Part shown: positions 55,894 to 64,000 of the stretch, piece by piece
How positions within the stretch are numbered: the stretch's first letter is position 1
Layout: each line of letters begins with the position of its first letter
Origin: Flavobacterium sp. LHD-85
GTDB lineage: Bacteria > Bacteroidota > Bacteroidia > Flavobacteriales > Flavobacteriaceae
Length of the DNA stretch: 64,000 nucleotides
Direction: 5' to 3'
Assembly (NCBI RefSeq): GCF_030929595.1
Contig: NZ_JAVFVR010000001.1
Location: forward strand, 496,001-560,000
The notes under the pieces: model-generated
The model's database searches: none
What the model saw: only the letters and a program-made list of their open reading frames with translations
What the model was told of the DNA's origin: nothing
Position numbers and translations under genes: made by a program

Positions 55894-56181
55894 ATGACAC
55901 TATATCAAACAACATTCGACATTTTCAATAGAAACTATATGGGCTCTGCTGCAATGGCAGTTATTGGACAAAGCTGTTTAGGAGGCGCTGCAGCTATGTA
56001 TGTTTTAGCCAACGGAACTTCCATTCCGCAAATGATACAGCTAGGAATTATTGTTTTAGCTTGTGTTTTTGCAAATACATCTATCTTAGCACAAATGAAA
56101 CACAAAGTAGTTTTCAACCTTATTATGCTAAGTACGTTTTTAAGTTTGTTCTTTATACTTTTGAATAGTTTAATTCTATGA
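55894..56181 (+). CDS. small membrane protein upstream of truncated haemoglobin
   Basis: 95 aa, three hydrophobic helices (about 17-38, 46-62, 70-94). No family recognised. Its stop overlaps the haemoglobin ATG (ATGA), so the two are translationally coupled. Inner-membrane protein possibly functioning with the globin in NO or oxygen handling; inferred from context only. Confidence 0.75.
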   Translation: MTLYQTTFDIFNRNYMGSAAMAVIGQSCLGGAAAMYVLANGTSIPQMIQLGIIVLACVFANTSILAQMKHKVVFNLIMLSTFLSLFFILLNSLIL

Positions 56182-56576
56182 GAAAACAAATAGAAAATAG
56201 AGCTGATGTCTCTTTTTTAGTGCATCAATTTTATGCTAAAATAAGAGCCGATCGAGAAATCGGCTTTTATTTTAATGAAATGATTTCTGATTGGGATGCG
56301 CATCTCGAAAAACTGACTGATTTTTGGGAGACCAACCTTTTTGGTGTTCGCAAATACAAAGGAAATCCACATGCTGTTCACAATGAAGTTGACGCTCATT
56401 TTGATGAAAAAATCACTCCTAATGAATTCGGAATTTGGCTGAATCACTGGTTTCAAACCATTGATGAACATTTTGAGGGTGAAAATGCTGAAACTTTGAA
56501 AAGACGCGCTCGTAAAATGAGTACTTTTCTATACATGAGCATGTTTCAGCACAGACAAAAAGAAAGCGAGATTTAA
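56178..56576 (+). CDS. group III truncated haemoglobin
   Basis: 132 aa. VSFLVHQFYAKIRADREIGFYFNEMI, WDAHLEKLTDFWETNLFG, GNPHAVHNEVD with the proximal His in the expected region, WLNHWFQTIDEHFEGENAE. Haem protein; group III globins are linked to NO or O2 handling. Coupled to the small membrane protein gene and next to a Crp/Fnr regulator. Confidence 0.92.
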   Translation: MRKQIENRADVSFLVHQFYAKIRADREIGFYFNEMISDWDAHLEKLTDFWETNLFGVRKYKGNPHAVHNEVDAHFDEKITPNEFGIWLNHWFQTIDEHFEGENAETLKRRARKMSTFLYMSMFQHRQKESEI

Positions 56577-56609
56577 AATTCTTTTATTTAAAGGCTTAAG
56601 ATTTACTTT

Positions 56610-56700
56610 GGGGAGTTTCTTGCGAAGGTTCCTCGTTCCTCGGAATGACAAAATTGAAAATAAATCTTCCAATTTGGAATTTGGAATTTGGAATTTTTAT
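56610..56700. repeat. intergenic repeats downstream of the globin operon
   Basis: GAAGGTTCCTCGTTCCTCGG direct repeat, then TTGGAATTTGGAATTTGG (56667..56698), the complement of the ATTCCAA repeat. Confidence 0.45.
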
Positions 56701-56709
56701 ATTAAAACT

Positions 56710-57360
56710 TTATTTCTCAAAAGCATAAACTAAAGTAAAAGTTCCTTCAAAATTATCTGATTTGATTTCCTGATAATGCACATTAAAATCTTTAATCAGG
56801 TTATCAAAATGAAGACTTGCCTGCGTTTGTTTTTCTTTTAAAGAGAAGTCGTTTACATTAATATGATCTTTAAAACTAATTCCTTTTTCATTTCTAATTT
56901 TAAAGATTGCCTCTTTGGCTCCCCAGATAACGGTAAGTTTTTTTATGTATTCTTCTACAAATTCTGGTTTTAAATAACTGCATTCAAAATCAGTGAATTT
57001 ATCAGCGATTCTTTGGATTTTCTCTCGTTGCAATTCCATATCAATTCCAACCGTTTCGTGACTTACAATTATTGCTGCAAAATGGTAGGAATGCGTTATT
57101 GAAATGTAATTATGGCAATCGAAATACGGTTTTCCAAATTCATCATAATGCAAATCTTTATCCGTAAATCCCATTTCCTGAATTAGCATTCGCACACTTA
57201 AAAAAGCACGCTGATGCATCTGAGATTTCATTCCTTCCAGTCTTCGCTGTGTTTTTTCTTTCAAGGTAACACGACTGTACAATTCATCAAATGATTCGGT
57301 TATTTCCCAAATTAAGATTTTAGTAGTTTCGTTGAATTGTATAGTCTGAAATAAAGGCAT
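56710..57360 (-). CDS. 4'-phosphopantetheinyl transferase superfamily protein
   Basis: 216 aa, Sfp-like double fold. SITHSYHFAAIIVS, VGIDMELQREKI (Mg-binding Asp/Glu) and LTVIWGAKEAIFKI (WxxKE). Transfers phosphopantetheine to carrier proteins; the single-chain, about 220-residue length fits Sfp/HetI rather than AcpS. Target carrier unknown. Confidence 0.93.
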   Translation of the reverse strand: MPLFQTIQFNETTKILIWEITESFDELYSRVTLKEKTQRRLEGMKSQMHQRAFLSVRMLIQEMGFTDKDLHYDEFGKPYFDCHNYISITHSYHFAAIIVSHETVGIDMELQREKIQRIADKFTDFECSYLKPEFVEEYIKKLTVIWGAKEAIFKIRNEKGISFKDHINVNDFSLKEKQTQASLHFDNLIKDFNVHYQEIKSDNFEGTFTLVYAFEK

Positions 57361-57418
57361 TTCTTTTTAATTATGAATTGTAAATGGTTAATTATAAATT
57401 ATTGGTGGTAAATTTTAA

Positions 57419-57550
57419 AGCATATAAGCCATTAAAGAAAATATAGCTGTTGGCTTAAAGAATGCATTAGTAAATATAAGCAATTCGCAACAAAGGTAAT
57501 AGTTTCAGAATCTTTTTTAAAAGAACTTACATCACTTATATGGTTAAAAA
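57419..57550. repeat. degenerate second copy of the 136-bp palindromic element
   Basis: The right end (57519..57550) matches the 20359..20389 arm at about 26 of 30 positions (core ACTTATATGGTTAAAA). The left end near 57419 keeps CATATAAG followed by a diverged arm. With the ahcY promoter this explains the 317-bp gap. Confidence 0.5.
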
Positions 57551-57636
57551 CAATTTTCAGAGTAACATTCTAGAGATTAAGAAATTAAAGATTTCACAAA
57601 TCTGACAGAAATTAGTAAAAATAAAAAGGTATTCCG

Positions 57637-57644
57637 TAAATTTG
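57637..57644 (+). promoter_or_regulatory. -7 box of ahcY
   Basis: TAAATTTG, 33 nt upstream of the ATG. Confidence 0.5.
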
Positions 57645-57677
57645 CAAAAATTTTACAATTATACAAATATAATATAA

Positions 57678-58994
57678 ATGAGTACTACAACTACGCCTTA
57701 TGTGGCTTATAAAGTAAAAGACATTTCTCTAGCGGCTTGGGGAAGAAAAGAAATTGAACTAGCTGAAGCTGAAATGCCAGGTTTAATGGCACTTCGCGCT
57801 GAATACAAAGACGAACAACCATTAAAAGGTGCTCGTATCGCTGGATGTTTACACATGACGATTCAAACTGCTGTTTTGATCGAAACTTTAATTGCTCTTG
57901 GTGCAGAAGTTACTTGGTCTTCTTGTAACATTTTCTCTACTCAGGATCAGGCTGCTGCTGCTATTGCTGCTGCTGGAATTTCTGTGTACGCTTGGAAAGG
58001 TTTAAATGAAGAAGAATTTGACTGGTGTATTGAGCAGACTTTATTCTTTGGTGAAGACAGAAAACCATTAAACATGATTTTGGATGATGGTGGAGATTTA
58101 ACAAACATGGTTATTGACCGTTACCCAGAATTAGTTCCTGGAATTAAAGGTCTTTCTGAAGAAACTACAACTGGTGTTCACAGACTTTACGAAAGAGTAA
58201 AAGCTGGAACTTTACCAATGCCTGCTATCAACATTAACGACTCTGTTACTAAATCTAAATTTGATAACAAATACGGATGTAAAGAATCTGCTGTAGATGC
58301 TATTCGTCGTGCAACTGACTTAATGTTGGCTGGAAAAAGAGTAATTGTTTGCGGATATGGTGACGTTGGAAAAGGAACTGCAGCTTCTTTTAGAGGTGCT
58401 GGTTCTATCGTAACAGTTACTGAGATCGATCCAATTTGTGCTTTACAAGCTGCAATGGACGGTTATGAAGTTAAAAAATTAGATACTGTAATTGCTAATG
58501 CTGATATCATCATTACAACTACAGGAAATAAAGATATCGTGGTTGGAAGTCATTTCGAGAAAATGAAAGACAAAACTGTTGTTTGTAACATCGGACACTT
58601 TGATAACGAAATCGACATGGCTTGGTTAAACAAAAACCACGGTGCTTCTAAAATAGAAATCAAACCTCAGGTTGACAAATATACTATCGCTGGAAAAGAT
58701 ATCATCATTTTGGCTGAAGGTCGTTTAGTAAACCTAGGTTGTGCTACAGGTCACCCAAGTTTTGTAATGAGTAACTCATTTACAAACCAGACTTTGGCTC
58801 AAATCGAATTATGGAAAAACAGCGCAGCTTACAAAAATGAAGTTTATATGTTACCAAAACATTTAGATGAAAAAGTTGCTGCTTTACACTTAGCTAAATT
58901 AGGCGTTGAATTGGAAACTTTACGTGAAGATCAAGCTGCTTACATTGGTGTTGAAGTTCAAGGTCCATTTAAACCAGAGTACTACAGATACTAA
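57678..58994 (+). CDS. ahcY: adenosylhomocysteinase
   Basis: 438 aa. [52 protein letters not shown] (catalytic Lys region), NAD site [19 protein letters not shown], and C-terminal [18 protein letters not shown]...PEYYRY with NAD-contacting residues. Hydrolyses S-adenosylhomocysteine. Confidence 0.98.
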   Translation: MSTTTTPYVAYKVKDISLAAWGRKEIELAEAEMPGLMALRAEYKDEQPLKGARIAGCLHMTIQTAVLIETLIALGAEVTWSSCNIFSTQDQAAAAIAAAGISVYAWKGLNEEEFDWCIEQTLFFGEDRKPLNMILDDGGDLTNMVIDRYPELVPGIKGLSEETTTGVHRLYERVKAGTLPMPAININDSVTKSKFDNKYGCKESAVDAIRRATDLMLAGKRVIVCGYGDVGKGTAASFRGAGSIVTVTEIDPICALQAAMDGYEVKKLDTVIANADIIITTTGNKDIVVGSHFEKMKDKTVVCNIGHFDNEIDMAWLNKNHGASKIEIKPQVDKYTIAGKDIIILAEGRLVNLGCATGHPSFVMSNSFTNQTLAQIELWKNSAAYKNEVYMLPKHLDEKVAALHLAKLGVELETLREDQAAYIGVEVQGPFKPEYYRY

Positions 58995-59040
58995 TTAATT
59001 TTAGATTGTAGATTTTAGATTTCCTTAAAATCATATATCA

Positions 59041-59076
59041 AACCCGACAGGTTTTAAAAACTTGTCGGGTTTTCTA
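59041..59076 (+). terminator. terminator after ahcY
   Basis: AACCCGACA/TGTCGGGTT stem and T-rich tail. The longest open frame of the next gene begins inside it, which excludes that start. Confidence 0.85.
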
Positions 59077-59190
59077 TTTTTATGTTTTAGGCAAAACATT
59101 TCTATCAAAAAATTGCACGTTTATAAATATCTGCTTACTTTTAATAATCAGAATAAGAATCTATTTCTCAAATACTTAAACAGTAAAATC

Positions 59191-61509
59191 TTGAAAAAAA
59201 CATCTTATTTATTCGTTTTCTTATTTTTACTTAGCCTCCCACAAATTATTTTTTCTCAGGAAAAAAAACCTAAAGTCGTATTAGTCCTAAGTGGCGGGGG
59301 AGCAAAAGGAATTGCACATATCCCGCTTTTGCAAAAACTCGATTCTTTGCACATTGTTCCAGATCTTATTGTTGGAAACAGTATGGGAAGCATTATTGGA
59401 GGTTTATATGCTATGGGCTATTCTGGAGATAGTATCGAAACAATGACCAAAAATATTAATTGGGATAAACTCCTTGGCGGAGGTCAATCGTTGCGAGCAG
59501 TAAGCGCTGAAGAAAAAAGGGAATTTCAAAGATATCTTGTCGGAATAGGCATTAAAGATGGTAAACTTAACAGTATTGGCTCTCTCTTAAATGATCAAAA
59601 TCTAAGAGAATACCTTTCTGAATTAACCTTCCCCGTGTATAATGTTAAAGATTTTGACAGCCTTCCGATACCTTTCAGAGCTATGGCAACAGATCTTGCT
59701 GAAGGAAAAGAAGTCATTCTAAGCAAAGGAAGCTTGGCTTATGCTATGAGAGCCAGCATGTCTTTGCCTGCTATTTTCAAGCCAATGCCTTATGGAAAAT
59801 CAGTATTGGTAGATGGTGGAGTGTTAAATAATTTCCCTACTGATGTTGCCAAACAAATGGGAGCCGATATTATTATCGGTAGTGATGTGGGTGGCGGAAT
59901 GGAACCTGTAGACAAACTGAATAATATTATGACCGTATTAATGCAAACCAGTATGTTTCCGAGTAATATTAAAAATCCCGCAAATCGTGACTTATGTAAC
60001 ATATTGGTCGATCATCTTCCTAACCTACGTTTCTCTACAGCCGATTTCGCCGATAGCAACGAAATCTATAAAGACGGAAAAATAGCAACCAATCAAAATC
60101 TTCCTGCACTAATTGCTTTATCCGAAAAGCTAAAAGCTTTTCCACAACGGACTCACAAATTGCCCGATATGCCAAAAGAATTTGTTCTTGACACTATTGT
60201 CTACAAAAAAATAAGTCCAGAAAACTTGCCTTTAGTAATTGGAAGAGCAAATCTTAAAACACATATAAAATATACCACAAAAGATTTAATTGCAGGGCTT
60301 AATAGAGCTATGGGCACCAATCTTTTTGAAGAGATAACATATAGTTATTTCATAAAAGATGAAGACAAACTCGGAATTACCTTATTTGGATTTGAACGTG
60401 CAAAAAATCAATTGAATACCTCAATCCATTACGATACTTATAGAGGCGTTGGAATTATTTTTAATTACACCGGAAGAAACGTCTTGGCAGATGCCTCACG
60501 TCTCTTAATAACTGCCGATATTGCAGAACAGCCGAAAGCCAGAATCAATTATCAGAAAAATTTTGGAGGACACAGAGAATGGTGGTGGATGACTGAAGCC
60601 TATGGAGCTTTTTTAAGACAAGAAATCTACCTCAATGGCAAAGCTTCAGATAATATACTTTATAATACTTTTGAATTCAACAATGAAATAAACAGAAACT
60701 TAAACTCTCTCAAGAGCTATTTTGGTTTTGGTCTAAACTATCATTACACCCATTTAAAACCAAAATACGATCGAGAATACAATCCGAATTCCATTTCAAT
60801 AAACGATTACAATTTTAATAACATAGAATTCAACATGCACTATTCCTATAATGATATGGATAAAGTGTATTTTGCTACCAACGGAACAATTATAAAATCA
60901 AATCTAGCACGATCATTCCTTGCTGATATTAACGCAACTTTCTCAGACCCAGATTTAACAAGTATTTCTGGCGCAACAAATAATTACACTAAATTTGGTT
61001 TTACTTTTGAAAAGAGGTTAAGAATAAAAAAGAAAATCACAGGAATTATTGGGTTTGATTCTTATTTTATTTTTCAAGACAAACTTAAAGAAGATCAAAT
61101 TTCATTTTCAGAATTCGGCTATGCTTCAAAATATTTCTTTGGCGGAATAATTCCAAGCTCCGGAAGTAACCGTTTTCAATTGCCTGGCCTGCACGAAGAC
61201 GAACTCAATGTTACGCAATATATGGGGCTTAAACTTGGATCTCAAGTAAATCTTATTGGAAAAATTTATCTCACGCCACATTTTAATATTGCAACTGTAG
61301 GCTTTGATACTTTTAACAATTATATAGACCATGCATTCAGTCCAAAAGGTAATTGGGATGATAATATTGATCCAAGCTTAGTAATATCAGGAGGCGCGGC
61401 AATTTCTTATGAATCTATTTTAGGACCTATTCATTTTGATACTTCATGGATAAACAACATCGACAAAGTGCGATTCTTTTTTAGTGTTGGCTTATCCCTT
61501 AATCCTTAA
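59191..61509 (+). CDS. patatin-like phospholipase with C-terminal outer-membrane barrel
   Basis: About 772 aa from a TTG at 59191, chosen because it places signal peptide KKTSYLFVFLFLLSLPQIIFSQ at the N-terminus; the longer frame starts in the ahcY terminator. Patatin domain: oxyanion loop SGGGAKGIAHI, nucleophile elbow GNSMG, catalytic Asp in VDGGVLNNFP. A POTRA-like segment and a beta-barrel of the BamA/TamA type follow (about 360-772). Architecture resembles PlpD-type secreted lipases. Confidence 0.88.
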   Translation: MKKTSYLFVFLFLLSLPQIIFSQEKKPKVVLVLSGGGAKGIAHIPLLQKLDSLHIVPDLIVGNSMGSIIGGLYAMGYSGDSIETMTKNINWDKLLGGGQSLRAVSAEEKREFQRYLVGIGIKDGKLNSIGSLLNDQNLREYLSELTFPVYNVKDFDSLPIPFRAMATDLAEGKEVILSKGSLAYAMRASMSLPAIFKPMPYGKSVLVDGGVLNNFPTDVAKQMGADIIIGSDVGGGMEPVDKLNNIMTVLMQTSMFPSNIKNPANRDLCNILVDHLPNLRFSTADFADSNEIYKDGKIATNQNLPALIALSEKLKAFPQRTHKLPDMPKEFVLDTIVYKKISPENLPLVIGRANLKTHIKYTTKDLIAGLNRAMGTNLFEEITYSYFIKDEDKLGITLFGFERAKNQLNTSIHYDTYRGVGIIFNYTGRNVLADASRLLITADIAEQPKARINYQKNFGGHREWWWMTEAYGAFLRQEIYLNGKASDNILYNTFEFNNEINRNLNSLKSYFGFGLNYHYTHLKPKYDREYNPNSISINDYNFNNIEFNMHYSYNDMDKVYFATNGTIIKSNLARSFLADINATFSDPDLTSISGATNNYTKFGFTFEKRLRIKKKITGIIGFDSYFIFQDKLKEDQISFSEFGYASKYFFGGIIPSSGSNRFQLPGLHEDELNVTQYMGLKLGSQVNLIGKIYLTPHFNIATVGFDTFNNYIDHAFSPKGNWDDNIDPSLVISGGAAISYESILGPIHFDTSWINNIDKVRFFFSVGLSLNP

Positions 61510-61605
61510 AAAAATGTTTCAAGTTTCAGTTTTCAGTTTTAGCTTATAGTTTTAGCTTATAGTTTTAAACAATCCAAAACCTGAAACTTGAAACAAAAAA
61601 TAATC

Positions 61606-61740
61606 TGGGCGTGCCACCATCGCGATAAGAGGGCAAAATACTTTATGCTTATTCGCCCTCTTATCGCAATGCTGTCGGGCTATCCGCTCCGCTGCGGCGG
61701 ACTACTCCTATCCCTCACGCTCACGTAGATCAAGAACCGA
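61606..61740. repeat. GC-rich structured repeat
   Basis: GGGCGTGCC (61607..) to TCCCTCACGC (61740). Outer GCGTG/CACGC, a perfect 13-bp hairpin GCGATAAGAGGGC/GCCCTCTTATCGC (61622..61634, 61655..61667), and CCGC/GCGG hairpin (61684 on). Markedly richer in GC than its surroundings. Accounts for most of the 309-bp gap, together with CAGTTTTAG tracts at 61515..61570. Confidence 0.6.
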
Positions 61741-61818
61741 TTAATTTAACAAGACCTTTACAGCTTTTATTAGTTTATAAATTTAAATTTGAACTCAAAG
61801 CTTTTTAAAATTCAGAAA

Positions 61819-62103
61819 ATGATCGAAAAAATTTCCTGTGACATTCACGGTTCAAAAGAAATGTCTTTTACTTGCATACATATCGCAACGGCAATAGATT
61901 CAAAAAATCAAGTTGGCTTTTACTATTCCGAAGCCGAAGAAGATCTTCCACAAATTGCTTGGTGCGGTTCCTGCGAACAATATCTTTTGGATAATGGTGA
62001 AGAATGGACAGAGACTTTTCAAAATCTTGCCGATTTCAAAATGCTATGCTCCGATTGTTTTGAAGAATCAAAAAACAACGAACCAGAAGTTCATCTTAGA
62101 TAA
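61819..62103 (+). CDS. small hypothetical protein with Cys pairs
   Basis: 94 aa from the ATG at 61819. CDIHG near the N-terminus, WCGSCEQYL and CSDCFEE suggest a zinc-ribbon-like site. Acidic. No family recognised. 11 nt upstream of the next gene, probably cotranscribed. Confidence 0.6.
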   Translation: MIEKISCDIHGSKEMSFTCIHIATAIDSKNQVGFYYSEAEEDLPQIAWCGSCEQYLLDNGEEWTETFQNLADFKMLCSDCFEESKNNEPEVHLR

Positions 62104-62114
62104 ATTCATTTCGC

Positions 62115-63194
62115 ATGAAAAAGATTATTGCTTTTTTTATATTCGCCCTTTTTACTTGTTCAATATTCGCCCAAAGCAAAGACATTTGGACTGCATTTCC
62201 CAACAAAGACACCACCTTAATCGGATTTAAAGACAAAAATGGAGTAATCAAAATAGAACCAAAATTTACTGGTTTTACCATTGCGCGTAAGTTCGAAAAT
62301 ATAATTGCTGTTACTGAAGAAGAAAATGGTAAATGGAACAGCTATTATTTAACCAAACAAGAAAAAATTGTAGGGCGAGACAGCTTATATGTATTTGATA
62401 ATGGCCCAGACTGCGAAAACGAAGGTTTTATAAGATTTACAGATCGTAAAACTGATAAAATGGGTGTATTTAATACGGAAGGAAAAATTGCAATTCCAGC
62501 AGAATACAGCGCCTTAACCAAAGTAAGAAACGGGGTGATTACAGTTTTGAAAGACGCCAAAAAACAACAAGATGGAGAACACTTTTTCTGGACTGGTGGA
62601 AAAGAGTATTTAATCGACATCAACAACAAAGTCCTGATTGAAGATTTCTCCTATAATGATGATTTGAATTTTTATTCTTTAGAAAAGTCAAAAGAGTCTA
62701 GTAAAAACCCAACTAGAGACAGTTTTCTTGGAGTTGACGGACAATACTATTCTTTTATAAATTTCGATAAAGAGTTTAAACATTGGCTAGAAAACACATT
62801 GCTAAAAGATTTATCTAAAGCCAATTTAGAGAAACATTCTTTCGATAAAATCACCTATTGGAAAGAACCAGACGGCTGGATCAATGCCCCAAAAACAAAA
62901 TTTATCAATCAAAATTATATTTACTTAAAACTAAAGCTTCAGGAACTTAAAAATCCAAAAACAGATTATTTTATTTCTTCTGACGGATTGAATCAGTTTA
63001 TTTTTGAATTGGACGAATACGACGTTTATTTCAACAATTGCAACGAATCTAAAGATTGGATGTACCCAACAATGGATATTGTTATCAATCCAAAAAACAA
63101 AATCGATCGCGGGCAAGATCATTTTGAATTTTTAAGAACAGAAAACGGATACAAACTAATAAGTGTTTCTTCTAGAACAGATAATCTTAAATAA
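62115..63194 (+). CDS. secreted WG-repeat-like protein
   Basis: 359 aa. Signal peptide MKKIIAFFIFALFTCSIFAQ. Residues 30-180 carry two or three WG-like units (GFKDKNGVIKIEPKFTGF, GVFNTEGKIAIPAEYSAL). The C-terminal half is unassigned. Periplasmic or outer-surface; function unknown. Confidence 0.68.
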   Translation: MKKIIAFFIFALFTCSIFAQSKDIWTAFPNKDTTLIGFKDKNGVIKIEPKFTGFTIARKFENIIAVTEEENGKWNSYYLTKQEKIVGRDSLYVFDNGPDCENEGFIRFTDRKTDKMGVFNTEGKIAIPAEYSALTKVRNGVITVLKDAKKQQDGEHFFWTGGKEYLIDINNKVLIEDFSYNDDLNFYSLEKSKESSKNPTRDSFLGVDGQYYSFINFDKEFKHWLENTLLKDLSKANLEKHSFDKITYWKEPDGWINAPKTKFINQNYIYLKLKLQELKNPKTDYFISSDGLNQFIFELDEYDVYFNNCNESKDWMYPTMDIVINPKNKIDRGQDHFEFLRTENGYKLISVSSRTDNLK

Positions 63195-63233
63195 TTTTCA
63201 GCTTTAAAGTTTACCTTTGTAAAAAAGTGAACT

Positions 63234-63566
63234 ATGAAGAATTTTCTATTTTTATTTCTCGCTATAATCTTCGAAATCATTGCTACTTCAGCATTAAAAA
63301 AGTCCGAAGAATTCACCAAATTGCTTCCAAGTATTATTACCATAATTGGCTATTGCGGTGCATTTTATTGTCTAAGTTTTGCCATTAGAACCATTCCAGT
63401 TGGTTTTGCTTACGCTATTTGGTCGGGAGTCGGCATCGTTTTAATTACGATTATTGGCGCTATTTTCTTCAAAGAAATTCCAGATCTACCAGCCATTATT
63501 GGTCTTGCATTAATTGTAATTGGTGTAATTGTAATTAATGTTTTTTCTAAGACTGTAGCGCATTAA
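63234..63566 (+). CDS. small multidrug resistance (SMR) family transporter
   Basis: 110 aa, four membrane helices. Essential Glu in IIFEIIATSALKKSE, SFAIRTIPVGFAYAIWSGVG, GAIFFKEIPDLPAIIGLALIV. Proton-coupled efflux; EmrE versus Gdx specificity is not decidable. Inner membrane dimer. No SMR partner gene adjacent. Confidence 0.93.
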   Translation: MKNFLFLFLAIIFEIIATSALKKSEEFTKLLPSIITIIGYCGAFYCLSFAIRTIPVGFAYAIWSGVGIVLITIIGAIFFKEIPDLPAIIGLALIVIGVIVINVFSKTVAH

Positions 63567-63578
63567 ATCAAAAAACAT

Positions 63579-63607
63579 TATTTTTGATAGTATCAAATGA
63601 TACTATC
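63579..63607 (+). promoter_or_regulatory. promoter with 9-bp inverted repeat before the Fic gene
   Basis: -7 box TATTTTTG (63579..63586), overlapped at its last base by GATAGTATC-N4-GATACTATC (63586..63607), which ends directly at the ATG. Likely autorepression operator or translation-blocking hairpin. Confidence 0.55.
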
Positions 63608-64000
63608 ATGAAACCTCCTTACGACATTACACCCTTTATATTAAAACTAATAAGTTCCATATCTGAAAAAATCGGAGCATTGAACGCTGTTTATCTTGAT
63701 AAGCATTCTCCAAAACTAAGAAAGCAAAATAGAATTAAAACGATACATTCTTCATTACAAATTGAAGGAAACACTTTAACAGAAGAACAAATAACAGCAT
63801 TAATTGAAAATAAGAGAGTAATTGGCCCTCAAAAAGATGTCTTAGAAGTTTTAAATGCAATTAAAGTTTACGAAGATTTAGAAAAATATAAGTCGACTTC
63901 TTCTCAAAGCTTTTTAAGTGCGCATCAGTCATTAATGCGAGATCTTATTCTTGATGCTGGAAAATATCGAAAACAAGGAGTTGGAATTGTGAAAGGAACC
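63608..64000 (+). CDS. Fic family protein, N-terminal part
   Basis: 131 codons before the edge. N-terminal region with the inhibitory-helix motif SSLQIEGN ((S/T)xxxEGN), typical of class II Fic AMP-transferases, then QKDVLEVLNAIKVYE and FLSAHQSLM, DAGKYRKQGVGI leading into the Fic core. The catalytic HxFx(D/E)GNGR motif lies outside the window. Confidence 0.88.
   Translation, partial: MKPPYDITPFILKLISSISEKIGALNAVYLDKHSPKLRKQNRIKTIHSSLQIEGNTLTEEQITALIENKRVIGPQKDVLEVLNAIKVYEDLEKYKSTSSQSFLSAHQSLMRDLILDAGKYRKQGVGIVKGT

Noticed and set aside
59062..59190. N-terminal extension of the patatin gene
   Set aside because: It begins within the ahcY terminator and would bury the signal peptide.
61913..62230. 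105-codon frame overlapping the Cys-pair protein and the WG-repeat gene
   Set aside because: It is out of frame with two better-supported genes and has no coding features.

Overview
The window is a 64 kb, AT-rich, gene-dense chromosomal segment of a Flavobacteriia member, most likely a Flavobacterium of the johnsoniae type. Grounds: gene families typical of the group (alternative complex III cytochrome, DUF2723, DUF3127, DUF4920, GxxExxY, group II GGGPS), Bacteroidetes promoters (TTTG, a 17-21 bp spacer, TAnnTTTG) in front of many genes, starts without Shine-Dalgarno sequences, and dispersed flavobacterial intergenic repeats. There is no prophage, CRISPR array or large island. The genus call is inference from gene content; no search was run.

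Layout. 1-7.5 kb: 5' end of an alternative complex III operon (minus), divergent SPOR protein, DUF4920 protein, acid phosphatase, then the rimP-nusA-infB operon (minus). 7.6-11.4 kb: UspA, aldehyde dehydrogenase, AraC regulator, and two identical tRNA-Gln genes, each with its own promoter and terminator. 11.6-20.4 kb: DUF2723 membrane protein, polysaccharide deacetylase, a cysteine-free thioredoxin-fold protein, metallophosphoesterase, and a two-component system flanked by two small paralogous secreted Lys/Ala-rich proteins. 20.4-27.4 kb: polA, a secreted DUF3298-like protein, LacI regulator, two Tat-type ferritin-like proteins. 27.5-30.5 kb: rplM-rpsI and rpsB-tsf with structured leaders. 30.5-35.4 kb: M3 peptidase, queuosine precursor transporter, two lipoproteins, tag.

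35.4-43.0 kb: a TPP riboswitch followed by thiS-thiC-thiE-like-thiD-thiE-thiG-[GxxExxY cassette]-thiH-thiF, nearly the whole thiamine pathway. 43-48.7 kb: MOSC protein, aat, DUF3127, flavin reductase, histidine kinase, greA-HIT, degenerate Rieske-like lipoprotein. 48.7-55.1 kb (minus): a second TPP riboswitch drives a TonB receptor; upstream lie arfB, a NadR-kinase/DUF4301 fusion, a PnuC-type transporter and GGGPS, so thiamine synthesis and probable uptake sit within 20 kb under the same ligand. 55.2-64 kb: Crp/Fnr regulator, small membrane protein and truncated haemoglobin, phosphopantetheinyl transferase, ahcY, patatin-barrel protein, a GC-rich structured repeat, small hypotheticals, an SMR exporter, and the start of a Fic protein.

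Most notable: (1) both small secreted proteins around the two-component system have 11-bp tandem direct repeats, of the type bound by OmpR-family regulators, exactly 27 nt upstream of the -7 box, suggesting a compact undescribed signalling unit; (2) a GxxExxY gene with its own promoter and 20-bp perfect terminal inverted repeats interrupts the thi operon; (3) terminator-like hairpins in the leaders of rimP-nusA-infB and greA, both encoding transcription elongation factors; (4) both TPP riboswitches are followed by a hairpin that contains the start codon; (5) an 8-bp repeat inside the TonB receptor signal-peptide region that could shift its frame.
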